The notes under the pieces: generated by a model
Told to the model about the DNA's origin: nothing
What the model saw: only the letters and a program-made list of their open reading frames with translations
The model's database searches: none
From: CAZPEV01 sp964585635
GTDB taxonomy: Bacteria > Zixibacteria > MSB-5A5 > GN15 > JAAZOE01
Assembly: GCA_964585635.1 (NCBI GenBank)
Contig: CAZPEV010000066.1
Span: 1-15,762 of the forward strand
Direction of reading: 5' to 3'
Length of the DNA stretch: 15,762 nt
In this document: piece after piece, positions 1 to 8,810 of the stretch
How the letters are laid out: the number at the start of each line of letters is the position of its first letter
How positions within the stretch are numbered: position 1 is the first letter of the stretch
Position numbers and translations under genes: made by a program

Positions 1-90
1 ACCGATCTTCTCGATGATGCGGTAGTGGGAGACCATCGTGCCGCTGGTTAGTTGCACGTAGGTCCGGGTCTTGTCGTCATCAAGGGCCAT
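1..90 (-). CDS. Ser/Thr protein kinase, N-terminal fragment (runs off window)
   Basis: Only the first 30 codons are visible. They read from an ATG at 88-90 and end in SHYRIIEKIG, the first strand of a bacterial Hanks-type kinase domain just before the glycine loop. The neighbouring complete kinase has SHYRIIEAIG at the same place, so the two are tandem paralogues. The start lies inside the upstream kinase gene: the two reading frames overlap by 11 bp, and the upstream TGA at 80-82 follows this ATG. That arrangement suggests translational coupling. Only a weak GGA-like ribosome site precedes the ATG. Family membership is clear from the match to its neighbour, but nothing can be said about the remaining domains. 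Confidence 0.85.
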   Translation of the reverse strand, partial: MALDDDKTRTYVQLTSGTMVSHYRIIEKIG

Positions 91-2731
91 ACTTTTCCAT
101 CAACTTCTGGTAGCGCGGCAGCTTGCGCAAGGGATCGTAGTGAGGATCGAGCTGAAGCAAAGGGATAGAGAACTTGCACGGGATCGACAGCAGATGTTCG
201 ATTTGATCCAGGGCAGCATCATCTTCGCCCACCATGACGTAAATCACAGCCAGGTCTTCTAGTCGCCGTGGCCCGTCAATAGCATCCTTTTGGATGGTGC
301 AAAGGTCTACGCCCAATCGGCCCTCGCGAATCGCATCTTCTCTTCGACCCAGGCCGGCATAGGCAAGACCCAGCGCGCTATGGAGACTGTGCTCTTCGGG
401 CAACTCATTGACCACTTGTTCCAAGATGGTCCGTGATGAATCCCAGCAGGCGCCGGCTCGGACTGATTCACCTTCCAGCTCATAGATAATACCGGACAGT
501 AGTGTCTTGGGTATGACTCGCTCCCCATCGTCGTTCTCCACATAAGACATGGCCGCCGCTACATCCAGAGCCGCCTGATATTTCCTCTCGTAGACATGCA
601 GCCTGAACCAGTACCATCGCAAATAGTCATCGTCTTGAATCGGGCACATGGCAAGTGCCGCCCGTGCCGATCCCGTGTCGGCGCGCCATGAGTAGTAGAG
701 TGATGCCATGTTAATGTAGTTCTCGCGAAAATCAGGCGACAGGGCGTTCGCCTGCTTCAAGTATTGCTCTGCCGATGAGTATTCCCGCAACACAAGATGT
801 GTCCACCCGATTTCGTTGGCCAGTTTGTGATCCCGAGGGGAAACCGAGAAAGCTCTCTTCTGTTTCTCAAGGGCTGCCCGGAATTTCCCTTGCCGCCTCA
901 TAATATAGCCCTGATACGACATAACCTCGGGATTATTGGGAAGTCCCACTTCTGCAAAGGCCAATTCTCTTAGAGCCGTGTCATAGTCCCGGAGGCAGTA
1001 ATAGTAGTAGACGCCGAGGGCGCTATGCGCATCGGGAAGATCAGGTTGAAGCGAGATTGCTCGCTCCGCAGCTTCTCTCGACCGGGCTGAACGTTCCGGA
1101 GTGCGATTATACCCCCATGCATACATGCCAGCGTGGGCTACAGAGAGCCTCGCATAGGCAAGCGCAAACGTAGAATCGAGCGCTACAGCGCGTTGGAACA
1201 TCTGCACCGCCATTTCGCAGACTTCGCGGCTAACCATACCGCGCCAGTTGAAATCCATACCGCGCAGATACGCCTGGTACGCCTCGAGGTTATCAGTCGG
1301 TAACGATTGCAGGGCGCGGTTATCTGGCTGGCGCAGAGCAAAGTCCATGGTTTCTGCAATTCGCGATGCGATCTCGGTCTGAATCGCAAAAATACTGGTA
1401 AGTGGCCGTTCGTACGTTTCTGCCCAGAGGTGTGTGTCGTCCGATACCCTGATCAATTGAGGAAGGATTCGGACTCTGCTTGTGTCAACTCCCTTATCCC
1501 AGCGAATGGTCCCCTCCAAGATGTAGTCGACACCCAACTCTCTGGCGATCTGCTTGAGATTCTTGGATGTCTTCTTGTACTGCATCGTACTGGTGCGCGA
1601 GATTACTCCCAAATCACGGATTGACGCCAGCTTGGCGGTTATCTCATCCGTGATTCCATCGGCGAAATATTCATCATTAGGGGAACCGAGGTTTTCGAAC
1701 GGCAGCACCGCTAGCATCTTGCGAGTAGATTCCGCCTTCCTGTCTTCGCGAAGATGATAGGTTGATACTATCAAGTACCCGGCAACCATCAGAATTATGG
1801 CCACCGCGGAAGTAACGACATATTTGTTCCACAGGTCCCGGGGCGGTTTTTCGCCCGGTGTTGACAATTTCTCCTTCGAATATGTCCGGAGGTCGCAAAG
1901 AAGATCATCTGTATGCTGGTAACGTTCGTTCGGCGATTTGGCCAGAACTTTGGATACAATCCTCTGGAGCGCGTCCGGCACTCCGGCCTTGTACCGCACC
2001 AGCGGCTCCGGCTCCTCATAGGCGATGGCATAGAGGATCGCGGCTTCATGATCACCCCGAAATGGCGGCCGACCGGTGATCATCTCGTACAGAATCACTC
2101 CGAAGGAGAAGATATCCGACCGCTGATCGGTCGCCTCACCCCGCGTCTGCTCCGGCGACATGTACCCGAGTGTCCCTAGGGTCGATCCGGTTTGAGTCAG
2201 CCTCTCCGCTCCCCGAATCGTCGCCAATCCAAAATCAAGAATCTTGGCCCGGCCATCATCCCCAATGACGATATTGGCCGGTTTGACATCACGATGAATC
2301 ACCCCGGCCTGATGGGCCGCGTTTAGTCCCTCAGCAATCTGGATGGCCAGATCAATCGCTTTGGCCGGCGGTATGTCACCGGCCTGGATAATCTCCTTCA
2401 AAGATTTGCCCTGGAGATATTCCATCACGATATAGGGACGCTCACGGTATTCAGCGACTTCATAGATCGTCACGATATTGGGATGGCTGAGCTTGGCGGC
2501 CGCCTGAGCTTCGCGCTTGAACCGCGCCCGGCAGTCAGCGTCCCGGCACAAGTCAGGGGGGAGGAACTTGAGGGCGACCTTACGATTAAGGTCAGTGTCC
2601 TCGGCCAGATAGACCTCGCCCATCCCGCCGGCACCGATCGCCTCAATAATCCGGTAGTGCGATATCAGCGCGCCGCAGGCAATGGACGGTTCAGGCCCTG
2701 ACCTGCCTTTGTGTTGGTCTTCTCCCGACAA
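80..2731 (-). CDS. Membrane Ser/Thr protein kinase with FlgO/TolB-N-like and TPR domains
   Basis: This 883-residue Hanks-type (PknB-like) kinase is probably anchored in the cytoplasmic membrane. The kinase domain spans about residues 26-285. It has the glycine loop GAGGMGEVY (33-41), ATP-binding Lys55, helix-C Glu74, the catalytic loop HRDVKPAN (146-153), DFG (166-168) and an SPE motif (192-194). All catalytic residues are present, so it should be active. One membrane helix lies at about 304-323. It is followed by a FlgO/TolB-N-terminal-like domain (about 338-465, starting MLAVLPFENLG) and then TPR-like helical repeats to the end. In families with this order the repeats are usually a sensing or protein-binding part outside the kinase. 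The start is a TTG at 2729-2731, chosen because GGAGG sits 7 bases before it. A second kinase gene overlaps its stop codon. The substrate and signal are unknown. Confidence 0.93.
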   Translation of the reverse strand: MSGEDQHKGRSGPEPSIACGALISHYRIIEAIGAGGMGEVYLAEDTDLNRKVALKFLPPDLCRDADCRARFKREAQAAAKLSHPNIVTIYEVAEYRERPYIVMEYLQGKSLKEIIQAGDIPPAKAIDLAIQIAEGLNAAHQAGVIHRDVKPANIVIGDDGRAKILDFGLATIRGAERLTQTGSTLGTLGYMSPEQTRGEATDQRSDIFSFGVILYEMITGRPPFRGDHEAAILYAIAYEEPEPLVRYKAGVPDALQRIVSKVLAKSPNERYQHTDDLLCDLRTYSKEKLSTPGEKPPRDLWNKYVVTSAVAIILMVAGYLIVSTYHLREDRKAESTRKMLAVLPFENLGSPNDEYFADGITDEITAKLASIRDLGVISRTSTMQYKKTSKNLKQIARELGVDYILEGTIRWDKGVDTSRVRILPQLIRVSDDTHLWAETYERPLTSIFAIQTEIASRIAETMDFALRQPDNRALQSLPTDNLEAYQAYLRGMDFNWRGMVSREVCEMAVQMFQRAVALDSTFALAYARLSVAHAGMYAWGYNRTPERSARSREAAERAISLQPDLPDAHSALGVYYYYCLRDYDTALRELAFAEVGLPNNPEVMSYQGYIMRRQGKFRAALEKQKRAFSVSPRDHKLANEIGWTHLVLREYSSAEQYLKQANALSPDFRENYINMASLYYSWRADTGSARAALAMCPIQDDDYLRWYWFRLHVYERKYQAALDVAAAMSYVENDDGERVIPKTLLSGIIYELEGESVRAGACWDSSRTILEQVVNELPEEHSLHSALGLAYAGLGRREDAIREGRLGVDLCTIQKDAIDGPRRLEDLAVIYVMVGEDDAALDQIEHLLSIPCKFSIPLLQLDPHYDPLRKLPRYQKLMEKYGP

Positions 2732-2788
2732 AGACGGTCCTCCGATTGATTTGAAAGATGTGCTATGTCCTGATGACTACCTGTAGGA

Positions 2789-2817
2789 AAGATAGAACCG
2801 CTCTTGCCGGTTAGCAA
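2789..2817 (-). promoter_or_regulatory. Candidate sigma70-type promoter of the kinase gene
   Basis: On the minus strand TTGCTA (2812-2817) and TATCTT (2789-2794) are separated by exactly 17 bases, about 60 bases before the TTG start. The spacer holds a small inverted repeat, AACCG-N7-CGGTT, which could be an operator. The assignment rests on sequence pattern only. Confidence 0.45.
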
Positions 2818-2883
2818 TCGGAATTTATGGAGATTTAAGGGAGACTGATACCAGCCGGGGTTATGGGAATGGGGAGGCGATTC

Positions 2884-2920
2884 GACCGTCCGGATGGCGG
2901 CGCGTGCGATCCGGACGGTC
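2884..2920 (-). terminator. Strong hairpin just after the EF-G stop codon
   Basis: A perfect 12-bp inverted repeat, GACCGTCCGGAT (2884-2895) and ATCCGGACGGTC (2909-2920), flanks a 13-base loop. It begins 15 bases past the EF-G stop. No T-run follows on the minus strand, so it is not a standard intrinsic terminator. It may act as a Rho-assisted terminator or a 3'-end stabiliser. Confidence 0.5.
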
Positions 2921-2935
2921 ACGGTCGAGAATCGG

Positions 2936-5014
2936 TCAGGCTCTCTTCTTCTCGGCCTGTTCGATGATGACCTTTTCCTCGATGGCCTTCGGCAGCGGAG
3001 AATAGGTAAGGAACTCGATGGAGTAGTTGGCCCGCCCGCTGGAGAGCGTCCGCAGGGTCGAGGCATACCCGAACATCTCCATCAGCGGCACCGTGCCGGC
3101 CAGCTTCTGCGACCCCTTACGGTGGCGGCGCATGTTGTCGATTTTTCCCCGGCGGCGGGTGATGTCGCCGATGATATCCCCCATATACTCATCCGGGGTG
3201 TTGACCTCAAGTTTCATGATCGGCTCCAGAAGGTGGGGCGCGGCCTTGTGGATGACCTCTTTCAGGGCCTGCATGGTGCAGATCCGAAACGCCATTTCGC
3301 TGGAGTCGACGGCGTGGTAATTGCCGTCAAGCAGCACAAACTTGATATCGACCATCGGAAAACCGGCCAAAAGGCCGCGGTCGGCGGCGCCCCGAAAACC
3401 CTTTTCCACGGCCGGGATATACTCGCGCGGAATATTCCCCCCCTTGACCAGGTTGACAAACTCGATGCCCTTGCCGGCGTTGGGTTCGATCCGGAAGTCG
3501 ATCTGCGCGAACTGCCCCTTGCCGCCGGTCTGCTTTTTGTAGCGGTAGTCGCGGCGGACCTCGGCCGTGATCGTCTCGCGAAACGCCACCGAGGGGGCTC
3601 CGACGATAACCTCAACCTTGTGGTCATTCTTCAGGCGGTCGACGACGATCTCCAGGTGCAATTCCCCCATCCCGGAGATGATCGTTTCTTCGGTTTCGTC
3701 ATCGAAGCGCGACTTGAAGGAGGGGTCCTCGAGGACGATTTTAGACAGCGCCAGCGACAGCCGTTCGCGCTCTTTCTTGTCGGCCGGTTCGATGCGCATA
3801 TCGAGCACGGTGTCGGGGTAATGGATTTTCTCGAGGAGGATGGGATCCTCCTCATCGCAGAGGGTGTCGCCGGTGGTGGTGAATTTCATTCCGACCAGGG
3901 CGCCGATATCGCCGGCGCGCAGGCTGGAAAGGTCCTCGCGGTCGCCGGCATGAACGCGCAGAATCCGCCCCACCCGCTCGCGTTTTCCCTTGGAGGAATT
4001 GAGCACGTGGCTTCCGGCCTGCAGCTCTCCGGAATAAACCCGGATAAACGTCTGCTGGCCGACAAACGGATCGGTGATGATCTTGAACGACAGCGCCGAA
4101 AAAGGACTCTTCAGCGATGGCTTGCGCGAGAGGATGGTCTCGTGATCGTCGACATCATGGCCGCTGACGATGCCGCGATCGACCGGTGAGGGAAGATAAT
4201 CGACGACGGCGTCCAGCAGGGGCGGGATGCCTTTGTTCTTGAAGGCGCTGCCGCAGAACACCGGCGTGATACAACTGTTTAGGACCGCATGCCGGGCGGC
4301 GTGCCGGATGTCGTCGCGGGAAATCACCCGCTCGTCGAGATATTTTTCCATCAGGGAGTCATCGAAATCGGCCAGGCGTGCGATGAGCTGGTCGCGCATC
4401 TGCTCCGCCTGCTCCCGCAAAGATTCCGGAATGGCGGACGCCCGCACCTCCAGGCGATCATAGGTCAGCGCCGCCATCGTCACCAGGTCGATGGCGCCCT
4501 CAAAGTCCGCCTCGCCGCCCAGCGGCAATTGGAAGGGAACGGCGTTGGCGCCGAGCATGTCGTTCATCATATCGATGGTATGGAAGAAGTCGGCCCCCGG
4601 CCGATCCATCTTGTTGATAAAGGCGATCCGGGGAACCTTGTACCGGTCGGCCTGATGCCAGACCGTCTCGCTCTGCGGCTCGACGCCGCCGACGGCGCAA
4701 AAGACCATGACGATGCCGTCCAGGACGCGCAACGACCGCTCCACCTCCAGCGTGAAATCGATATGCCCGGGGGTGTCGATGATGTTGATCTGATAACCGC
4801 TCCAGGCGCTGGTGATGGCCGCCGAAGAGATGGTGATCCCCCGCTCCTGCTCCTGCTTCATAAAATCCATCACCGCTTCGCCGTTGTGCACCTCGCCCAT
4901 CTTGTGCGTCGCCCCGGTGAAAAAGAGGATACGTTCCGTCGTCGTCGTCTTGCCGGCGTCGATATGCGCGACGATGCCGATATTCCTGATCTTGTGTCCC
5001 GTGCCATGATCCAT
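2936..5014 (-). CDS. fusA: Translation elongation factor G
   Basis: The product is a 692-residue ribosomal translocase GTPase of normal EF-G length. All G motifs are present: AHIDAGKT (16-23), RGITI with Thr61, DTPGH (80-84), NKMD (134-137) and GSAFKNKG (255-262). Domain II and III signatures follow, including SGMGELHLEI near 447. Domain IV has GGKGQFA (497-503) and the tip segment GNYHAVDSSE with His567. The ATG at 5012-5014 is chosen because GGAG lies 8 bases upstream and it gives the family length. An in-frame ATG at 5062 would add 16 residues, MRPFYFDWDDTTGVDG, that look unlike an EF-G N-terminus. The gene stands alone, without rpsL, rpsG or tuf beside it. It may therefore be a second EF-G paralogue rather than the str-operon copy; deciding this would take a phylogeny. 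Confidence 0.95.
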   Translation of the reverse strand: MDHGTGHKIRNIGIVAHIDAGKTTTTERILFFTGATHKMGEVHNGEAVMDFMKQEQERGITISSAAITSAWSGYQINIIDTPGHIDFTLEVERSLRVLDGIVMVFCAVGGVEPQSETVWHQADRYKVPRIAFINKMDRPGADFFHTIDMMNDMLGANAVPFQLPLGGEADFEGAIDLVTMAALTYDRLEVRASAIPESLREQAEQMRDQLIARLADFDDSLMEKYLDERVISRDDIRHAARHAVLNSCITPVFCGSAFKNKGIPPLLDAVVDYLPSPVDRGIVSGHDVDDHETILSRKPSLKSPFSALSFKIITDPFVGQQTFIRVYSGELQAGSHVLNSSKGKRERVGRILRVHAGDREDLSSLRAGDIGALVGMKFTTTGDTLCDEEDPILLEKIHYPDTVLDMRIEPADKKERERLSLALSKIVLEDPSFKSRFDDETEETIISGMGELHLEIVVDRLKNDHKVEVIVGAPSVAFRETITAEVRRDYRYKKQTGGKGQFAQIDFRIEPNAGKGIEFVNLVKGGNIPREYIPAVEKGFRGAADRGLLAGFPMVDIKFVLLDGNYHAVDSSEMAFRICTMQALKEVIHKAAPHLLEPIMKLEVNTPDEYMGDIIGDITRRRGKIDNMRRHRKGSQKLAGTVPLMEMFGYASTLRTLSSGRANYSIEFLTYSPLPKAIEEKVIIEQAEKKRA

Positions 5015-5142
5015 ACCATCAACTCCGGTCGTGTCGTCCCAGTCGAAATAAAAAGGCCTCATTAGGAGAGGCTCTCACACACCCTTATAATCGGCCGACG
5101 GCCCGCTTCGGTTCACCGTGGGTTTCATATCCCAATCACAAA

Positions 5143-5154
5143 GCCGACGTCGGC
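5143..5154. repeat. Perfect 12-bp palindrome upstream of EF-G
   Basis: GCCGACGTCGGC is fully self-complementary. It lies between the candidate EF-G promoter (5170-5197) and the start codon, so it could be an operator or a leader structure. In this GC-rich DNA chance occurrence is possible. Confidence 0.35.
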
Positions 5155-5169
5155 GGGTCGGCCGTCAAC

Positions 5170-5197
5170 ATTATGCCAAAACGAGCAGGGAAGCCAA
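5170..5197 (-). promoter_or_regulatory. Candidate EF-G promoter
   Basis: On the minus strand TTGGCT (5192-5197) and CATAAT (5170-5175) are spaced 16 bases apart, about 155 bases before the chosen EF-G start. The 5015-5280 spacer holds no gene I can support, so an independent promoter here is expected. The -35 match is only moderate. Confidence 0.3.
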
Positions 5198-5280
5198 AGG
5201 TTCCGGCAATCGAAACGATTTAACCGTCGATTCTGCATTTTGCGATGGAGGCCGGTCCATGGGGGCTTCGTCGTCGGCCC

Positions 5281-8200
5281 TCAGGGGAGCGCTTCCTTAC
5301 CGCCGGAAGAGGTCTCGATACCGGTCTCGGCCGCCATCAGGGCGATCATCCGTTCCACCTGGTACCCGGCCCGCTCGGCGGCGTCGAGGATGCGCCGGGC
5401 GGTTTTGCCAACGGTTTCCCCGGTCCGTTGACGATCCCGGCGATCATCAGGCAGGCCGATTTCGGCCAAGTAGGTCAGGACGGTGATCATCCGTTCCAAC
5501 TGCTCCTGGCTCAGCCAAAGCAGATCGCGATGCCAGTTCATTCGCAGGAATCGTCGCGTCAACGGATCATCGCAGCAACTTCGCAATGTTGCCATCGGCG
5601 GCGGACCGACCGGCGAGACCAGCAGACCCTGGTGCGCCAGCGCCACCCCGGCCAACAGGGCGTCATCCCCGGCGGTCTCGTTATCCTCGCCCAATTCCCG
5701 AAAAGCCTCGCCAGCCGCTTTCTGAAGCAGCCAGGCGTCAAATACCTGGCGGGCGGCATCGATCGAAGCAGCAGCGTCGCCGGCCGCGCCGATACGGGCC
5801 AGATGGCGAACGATTATGACAAAGAGGGCAATGTGGCGGCTGTCGGCGCGCGTCGGTTCTGCAGCCGACTTCGACGGTTTGGTCTGAAGGACCAGGTCGA
5901 TCTCGGCAAGGATATCTTCGCGAAGGCCCGTCAGATCGCCCGAGGCCCCGACAAAGCGTTGGGCGGCCTCCAGCAAATGGGTCAGGTGCTCCGACAGGCG
6001 GCGGCGGGCATCCGGTTGCGATTGGAGCAGGGCGCCAAGTATCTCGCCGTTGAACGCCGCCCGGAACGGTCCCCGAACCGGCTCTAATTGCATCTCCCGA
6101 TACGCTTCCTGCAGGCTGACGACGCCGGCGCCGGCCAGCTTGTCCCGCAACCTCTGCCAGGAATCATCGCCGTCATAGATCTCGCGGAAATCAAGAAAGG
6201 CATGATACTGGTAGGCATGAAGCTCGGCAAACAATCCCTCATCGGCGATCTGCCGCCCTCCGCGCAGATATTCCAGGCCGGTCCGGTGGTCGCGGAAGGC
6301 GTAGAAATGATGCTCGCCGGTGTTCAGTCCCAGCGCCTCGGCCATCGTCCTGCGGATCATCGTCGGCTGCTCGGCGGTGCCGACGTTGATCTGGGTCGAC
6401 GTATGAATCCGGCCGCTGGTGGTGGCATAGGCGTTGTTGTAGACGATGACGGCCCGCTCCTCGCCGGCGCGGTTGGAATAGGCGAAGACATTCTCATCGA
6501 CCCACCCCTGGGGTGAGACGAAATCGTACAGGGCGAACTCGGCCGCGCCGCTGAACAGCCGCCGTCGGCGCATCAGCGGAAAGATTTCCATCTCGTGGCG
6601 GCGCACCATCTCCTCATCGATCGCTTCGTCCCAGTAGGCCCGCCGGTACTCCATGCCGTATTTTTCGGTGAGACCCTCGATCTGCCCATGGCCGAACATC
6701 GGCAGTCCCGGCATCGTGACCATCATCAGCGCCGCGCCGAAATATTTGTCCCCCCGGCCGAATTGCTCCACCGCCGTCCGCTCGTCGGGGTTGTTCATAA
6801 AATTGACAAATCGCTTGAGCACCTCGGGGCTGAATTCGAGCACGTTCTTGACGGTGGTGCGGTAGTTGGCGTTTTCCTCCATCTTGAGCATGTTCATGAA
6901 GGCGCTGTTGTAGACGCGGTGCATGCCCAGGGTGCGGACAAAGTATCCTTCCATCAGCCAGAAGGCCTCGGCCAGAAGGAGCGTGTCGGGGACTTCCGCC
7001 GTCACGCGATCCACCACCTCCCGCCAGAATTCCTTGGGAAAGGCGGCGTCGAATTCCGCCTTGCTCAGGCCGTACTCGGCCCGCGATGGGATCGCCCCGC
7101 CCTCGCCGCGCTGCGGAAACCAGAGGCGCTGATAATGCCGTTTGGCCAAGGTCATGGCGGCGTCGAAACGGATGATGGGAAACTTGCGGGCGACATGAAG
7201 GATGGTTTGAATGACCGCCTCGCGCACCTCGGGCATCATAAAATTCAGTTGGGCGGTGTCGTTCCAGGGCATGCTGGTGCCGTCGTTGCCGTGATAGAGG
7301 TAGGCGGCGTCGCCGGTCCACTTGTCATAGCGCTTGAAGACGACGGCGGCGTCGCGATGGCTCCAGTAGCCATCCTCAATCTGAACCACCACCCGCTGGT
7401 CGGATGACAAATCCTGGCCGGTATATTGGTAACTGGGGAAGGGGGGGTAGGGGCTTTGGAGAAACCAACCGGGATGCTCGATCACCCATTTGGAATAGAC
7501 GCCCATATGGTTGGGGACCATGTCGCTGGCCAGACGGATTCCCCGCCGCCAGGCCCGCAGGCGCAAGTCCTGATAGGCGGTCTCGCCTCCCAGTTCGTCG
7601 GCGATAACATAGTCGTACACCGAATAGGCCGATGATTCCGCTTCCGGATTTCCCATGATCCGCTTGATCGTCCGCGACGCCGGCGACCGTTCCCAGACGC
7701 CGATCAGCCACAGTCCCGTGAAGCCCCAGCGGGCCAGTCGATCCAATTCCTCGTCGGGAACATCGCTGAGCACCCGGATATGCCGCTGGTATTTCTTCGA
7801 CAGTTGATCCAGCCAGACCAGGGCCGACTTGGCGATCAGGACGACGTTTGACATCCAGTCGGCGTCGGGCGTGAAGGCGGCCGGCTCGGAATAGCCATGA
7901 TCGATCCCATATTCATCGCGGAATAATTGCATCACCCGATTGGGGCCGGGTCCGAGGCTGCGCAGGAAGACTTCTTCGCGCAAAATATCCACCGCCAAGA
8001 GGAGTCGCTCCAACAGCTCCGGGGGAAGAAACGCGGCCCAATGCTCCCGCATAAAATGGAGCTGCCCTTCCAGCGATTCGGGCGCGGCCTGCATCGGCGC
8101 CCGCAGGCAGCGAAACAGCGGCAGGCCCAGCGGCTCGAAAGCCGGCTGGCGGCTGAAGTAATCTTCGAGAGCATCGACGCAAGGGATATACGGCGCCTGC

Positions 8201-8757
8201 CGCTTCAGATCGTCATCATCAAACAGAATATGAAAAGGCCGAAAGGCCGGGTTGATCATTGCCAGATACAGCAGGATCATTTCCGTCACAACCGTTTCGG
8301 CATTGGCGGCGACTTCGGATCGGTGGCCGAGGTACTCCGGCTCCGTTTGCGCTCCCAACAGCACGTGCAGCGGCGGGAAGAGGCTGAGGAACGCTTGCGG
8401 CGGCTTGGCAGTCAGGCTGCGGCCGCGTTGTCCGGCGACCCAGTCGATTCCTTTGGGGACCACGCCGGGAACCTGATCCTGGCAGTAGGTGACCGCCAGG
8501 TACCGAAGGATGTCGACGATGACCCCGACCGAGATTAACTGGCCCGCCTGAACCGGTTCTATCACTCGAGCGGAATGGAAACGGCGTTCGTTGAAAATAT
8601 CCGCCAGGCGCCGGACGGCATAGTTGCCGGAGGGAACTTTCCCGGTCGGCGCCAGTTCCCTCGGCGAGGACAACTGCAGCCACTGCAGCGCCCGCCGGGA
8701 GAGAGGAAATCCCAGCGGAAAATAGCCATGCAAAATCTTTTCGAGCGGAGCCTTCAT
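5281..8757 (-). CDS. Large alpha-amylase-family (GH13) glycoside hydrolase or transferase
   Basis: This 1158-residue protein is predicted to be cytoplasmic, as no signal peptide is seen. A roughly 330-residue N-terminal region of unknown fold precedes a GH13 (beta/alpha)8 barrel at about 335-735. The conserved regions are legible. Region I is DMVPNHMG (412-419). Region II is IIRFDAAMTL, with nucleophile Asp532 and Arg530. Region III is LLAEAFW, with acid/base Glu597. Region IV is NNPDER, with the third carboxylate Asp658. Proline replaces the usual His before Asp658. A beta-type domain follows, and then about 300 mostly helical residues. The enzyme should cleave or transfer alpha-glucosidic bonds in a glycogen- or maltodextrin-type substrate. 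I cannot assign a subfamily or reaction. The ATG start has only a weak ribosome site, GAG 8 bases upstream. Confidence 0.9.
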   Translation of the reverse strand: MKAPLEKILHGYFPLGFPLSRRALQWLQLSSPRELAPTGKVPSGNYAVRRLADIFNERRFHSARVIEPVQAGQLISVGVIVDILRYLAVTYCQDQVPGVVPKGIDWVAGQRGRSLTAKPPQAFLSLFPPLHVLLGAQTEPEYLGHRSEVAANAETVVTEMILLYLAMINPAFRPFHILFDDDDLKRQAPYIPCVDALEDYFSRQPAFEPLGLPLFRCLRAPMQAAPESLEGQLHFMREHWAAFLPPELLERLLLAVDILREEVFLRSLGPGPNRVMQLFRDEYGIDHGYSEPAAFTPDADWMSNVVLIAKSALVWLDQLSKKYQRHIRVLSDVPDEELDRLARWGFTGLWLIGVWERSPASRTIKRIMGNPEAESSAYSVYDYVIADELGGETAYQDLRLRAWRRGIRLASDMVPNHMGVYSKWVIEHPGWFLQSPYPPFPSYQYTGQDLSSDQRVVVQIEDGYWSHRDAAVVFKRYDKWTGDAAYLYHGNDGTSMPWNDTAQLNFMMPEVREAVIQTILHVARKFPIIRFDAAMTLAKRHYQRLWFPQRGEGGAIPSRAEYGLSKAEFDAAFPKEFWREVVDRVTAEVPDTLLLAEAFWLMEGYFVRTLGMHRVYNSAFMNMLKMEENANYRTTVKNVLEFSPEVLKRFVNFMNNPDERTAVEQFGRGDKYFGAALMMVTMPGLPMFGHGQIEGLTEKYGMEYRRAYWDEAIDEEMVRRHEMEIFPLMRRRRLFSGAAEFALYDFVSPQGWVDENVFAYSNRAGEERAVIVYNNAYATTSGRIHTSTQINVGTAEQPTMIRRTMAEALGLNTGEHHFYAFRDHRTGLEYLRGGRQIADEGLFAELHAYQYHAFLDFREIYDGDDSWQRLRDKLAGAGVVSLQEAYREMQLEPVRGPFRAAFNGEILGALLQSQPDARRRLSEHLTHLLEAAQRFVGASGDLTGLREDILAEIDLVLQTKPSKSAAEPTRADSRHIALFVIIVRHLARIGAAGDAAASIDAARQVFDAWLLQKAAGEAFRELGEDNETAGDDALLAGVALAHQGLLVSPVGPPPMATLRSCCDDPLTRRFLRMNWHRDLLWLSQEQLERMITVLTYLAEIGLPDDRRDRQRTGETVGKTARRILDAAERAGYQVERMIALMAAETGIETSSGGKEALP

Positions 8758-8791
8758 GTCATCTACTCAATCTCATCTGATGTTGCCTGCC

Positions 8792-8810
8792 GACCGGTGG
8801 CCTTCCGGTC
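8792..8810 (-). promoter_or_regulatory. Leader hairpin upstream of the GH13 gene
   Basis: GACCGG and CCGGTC pair perfectly around a 7-base loop about 35 bases before the GH13 ATG. A TATACT box lies further upstream on the minus strand, next to a GCGG-CAA-CCGC inverted repeat. No convincing -35 was found. The hairpin may structure the mRNA leader or bind a regulator. Confidence 0.3.

Noticed and set aside
2894..4189. Long 431-codon open frame on the plus strand opposite EF-G
   Set aside because: It lies wholly antisense to a clear EF-G. Its sequence is the usual reverse-strand shadow of high-GC coding DNA, with no family motif.
4289..5065. 258-codon plus-strand frame opposite the EF-G N-terminus
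   Set aside because: It is antisense to the conserved GTPase motifs and has no recognisable domain or ribosome site.
5245..6087. 280-codon plus-strand frame opposite the GH13 C-terminus
   Set aside because: It is a shadow of the GH13 gene. The minus-strand frame shows the real codon bias and continues into known motifs.
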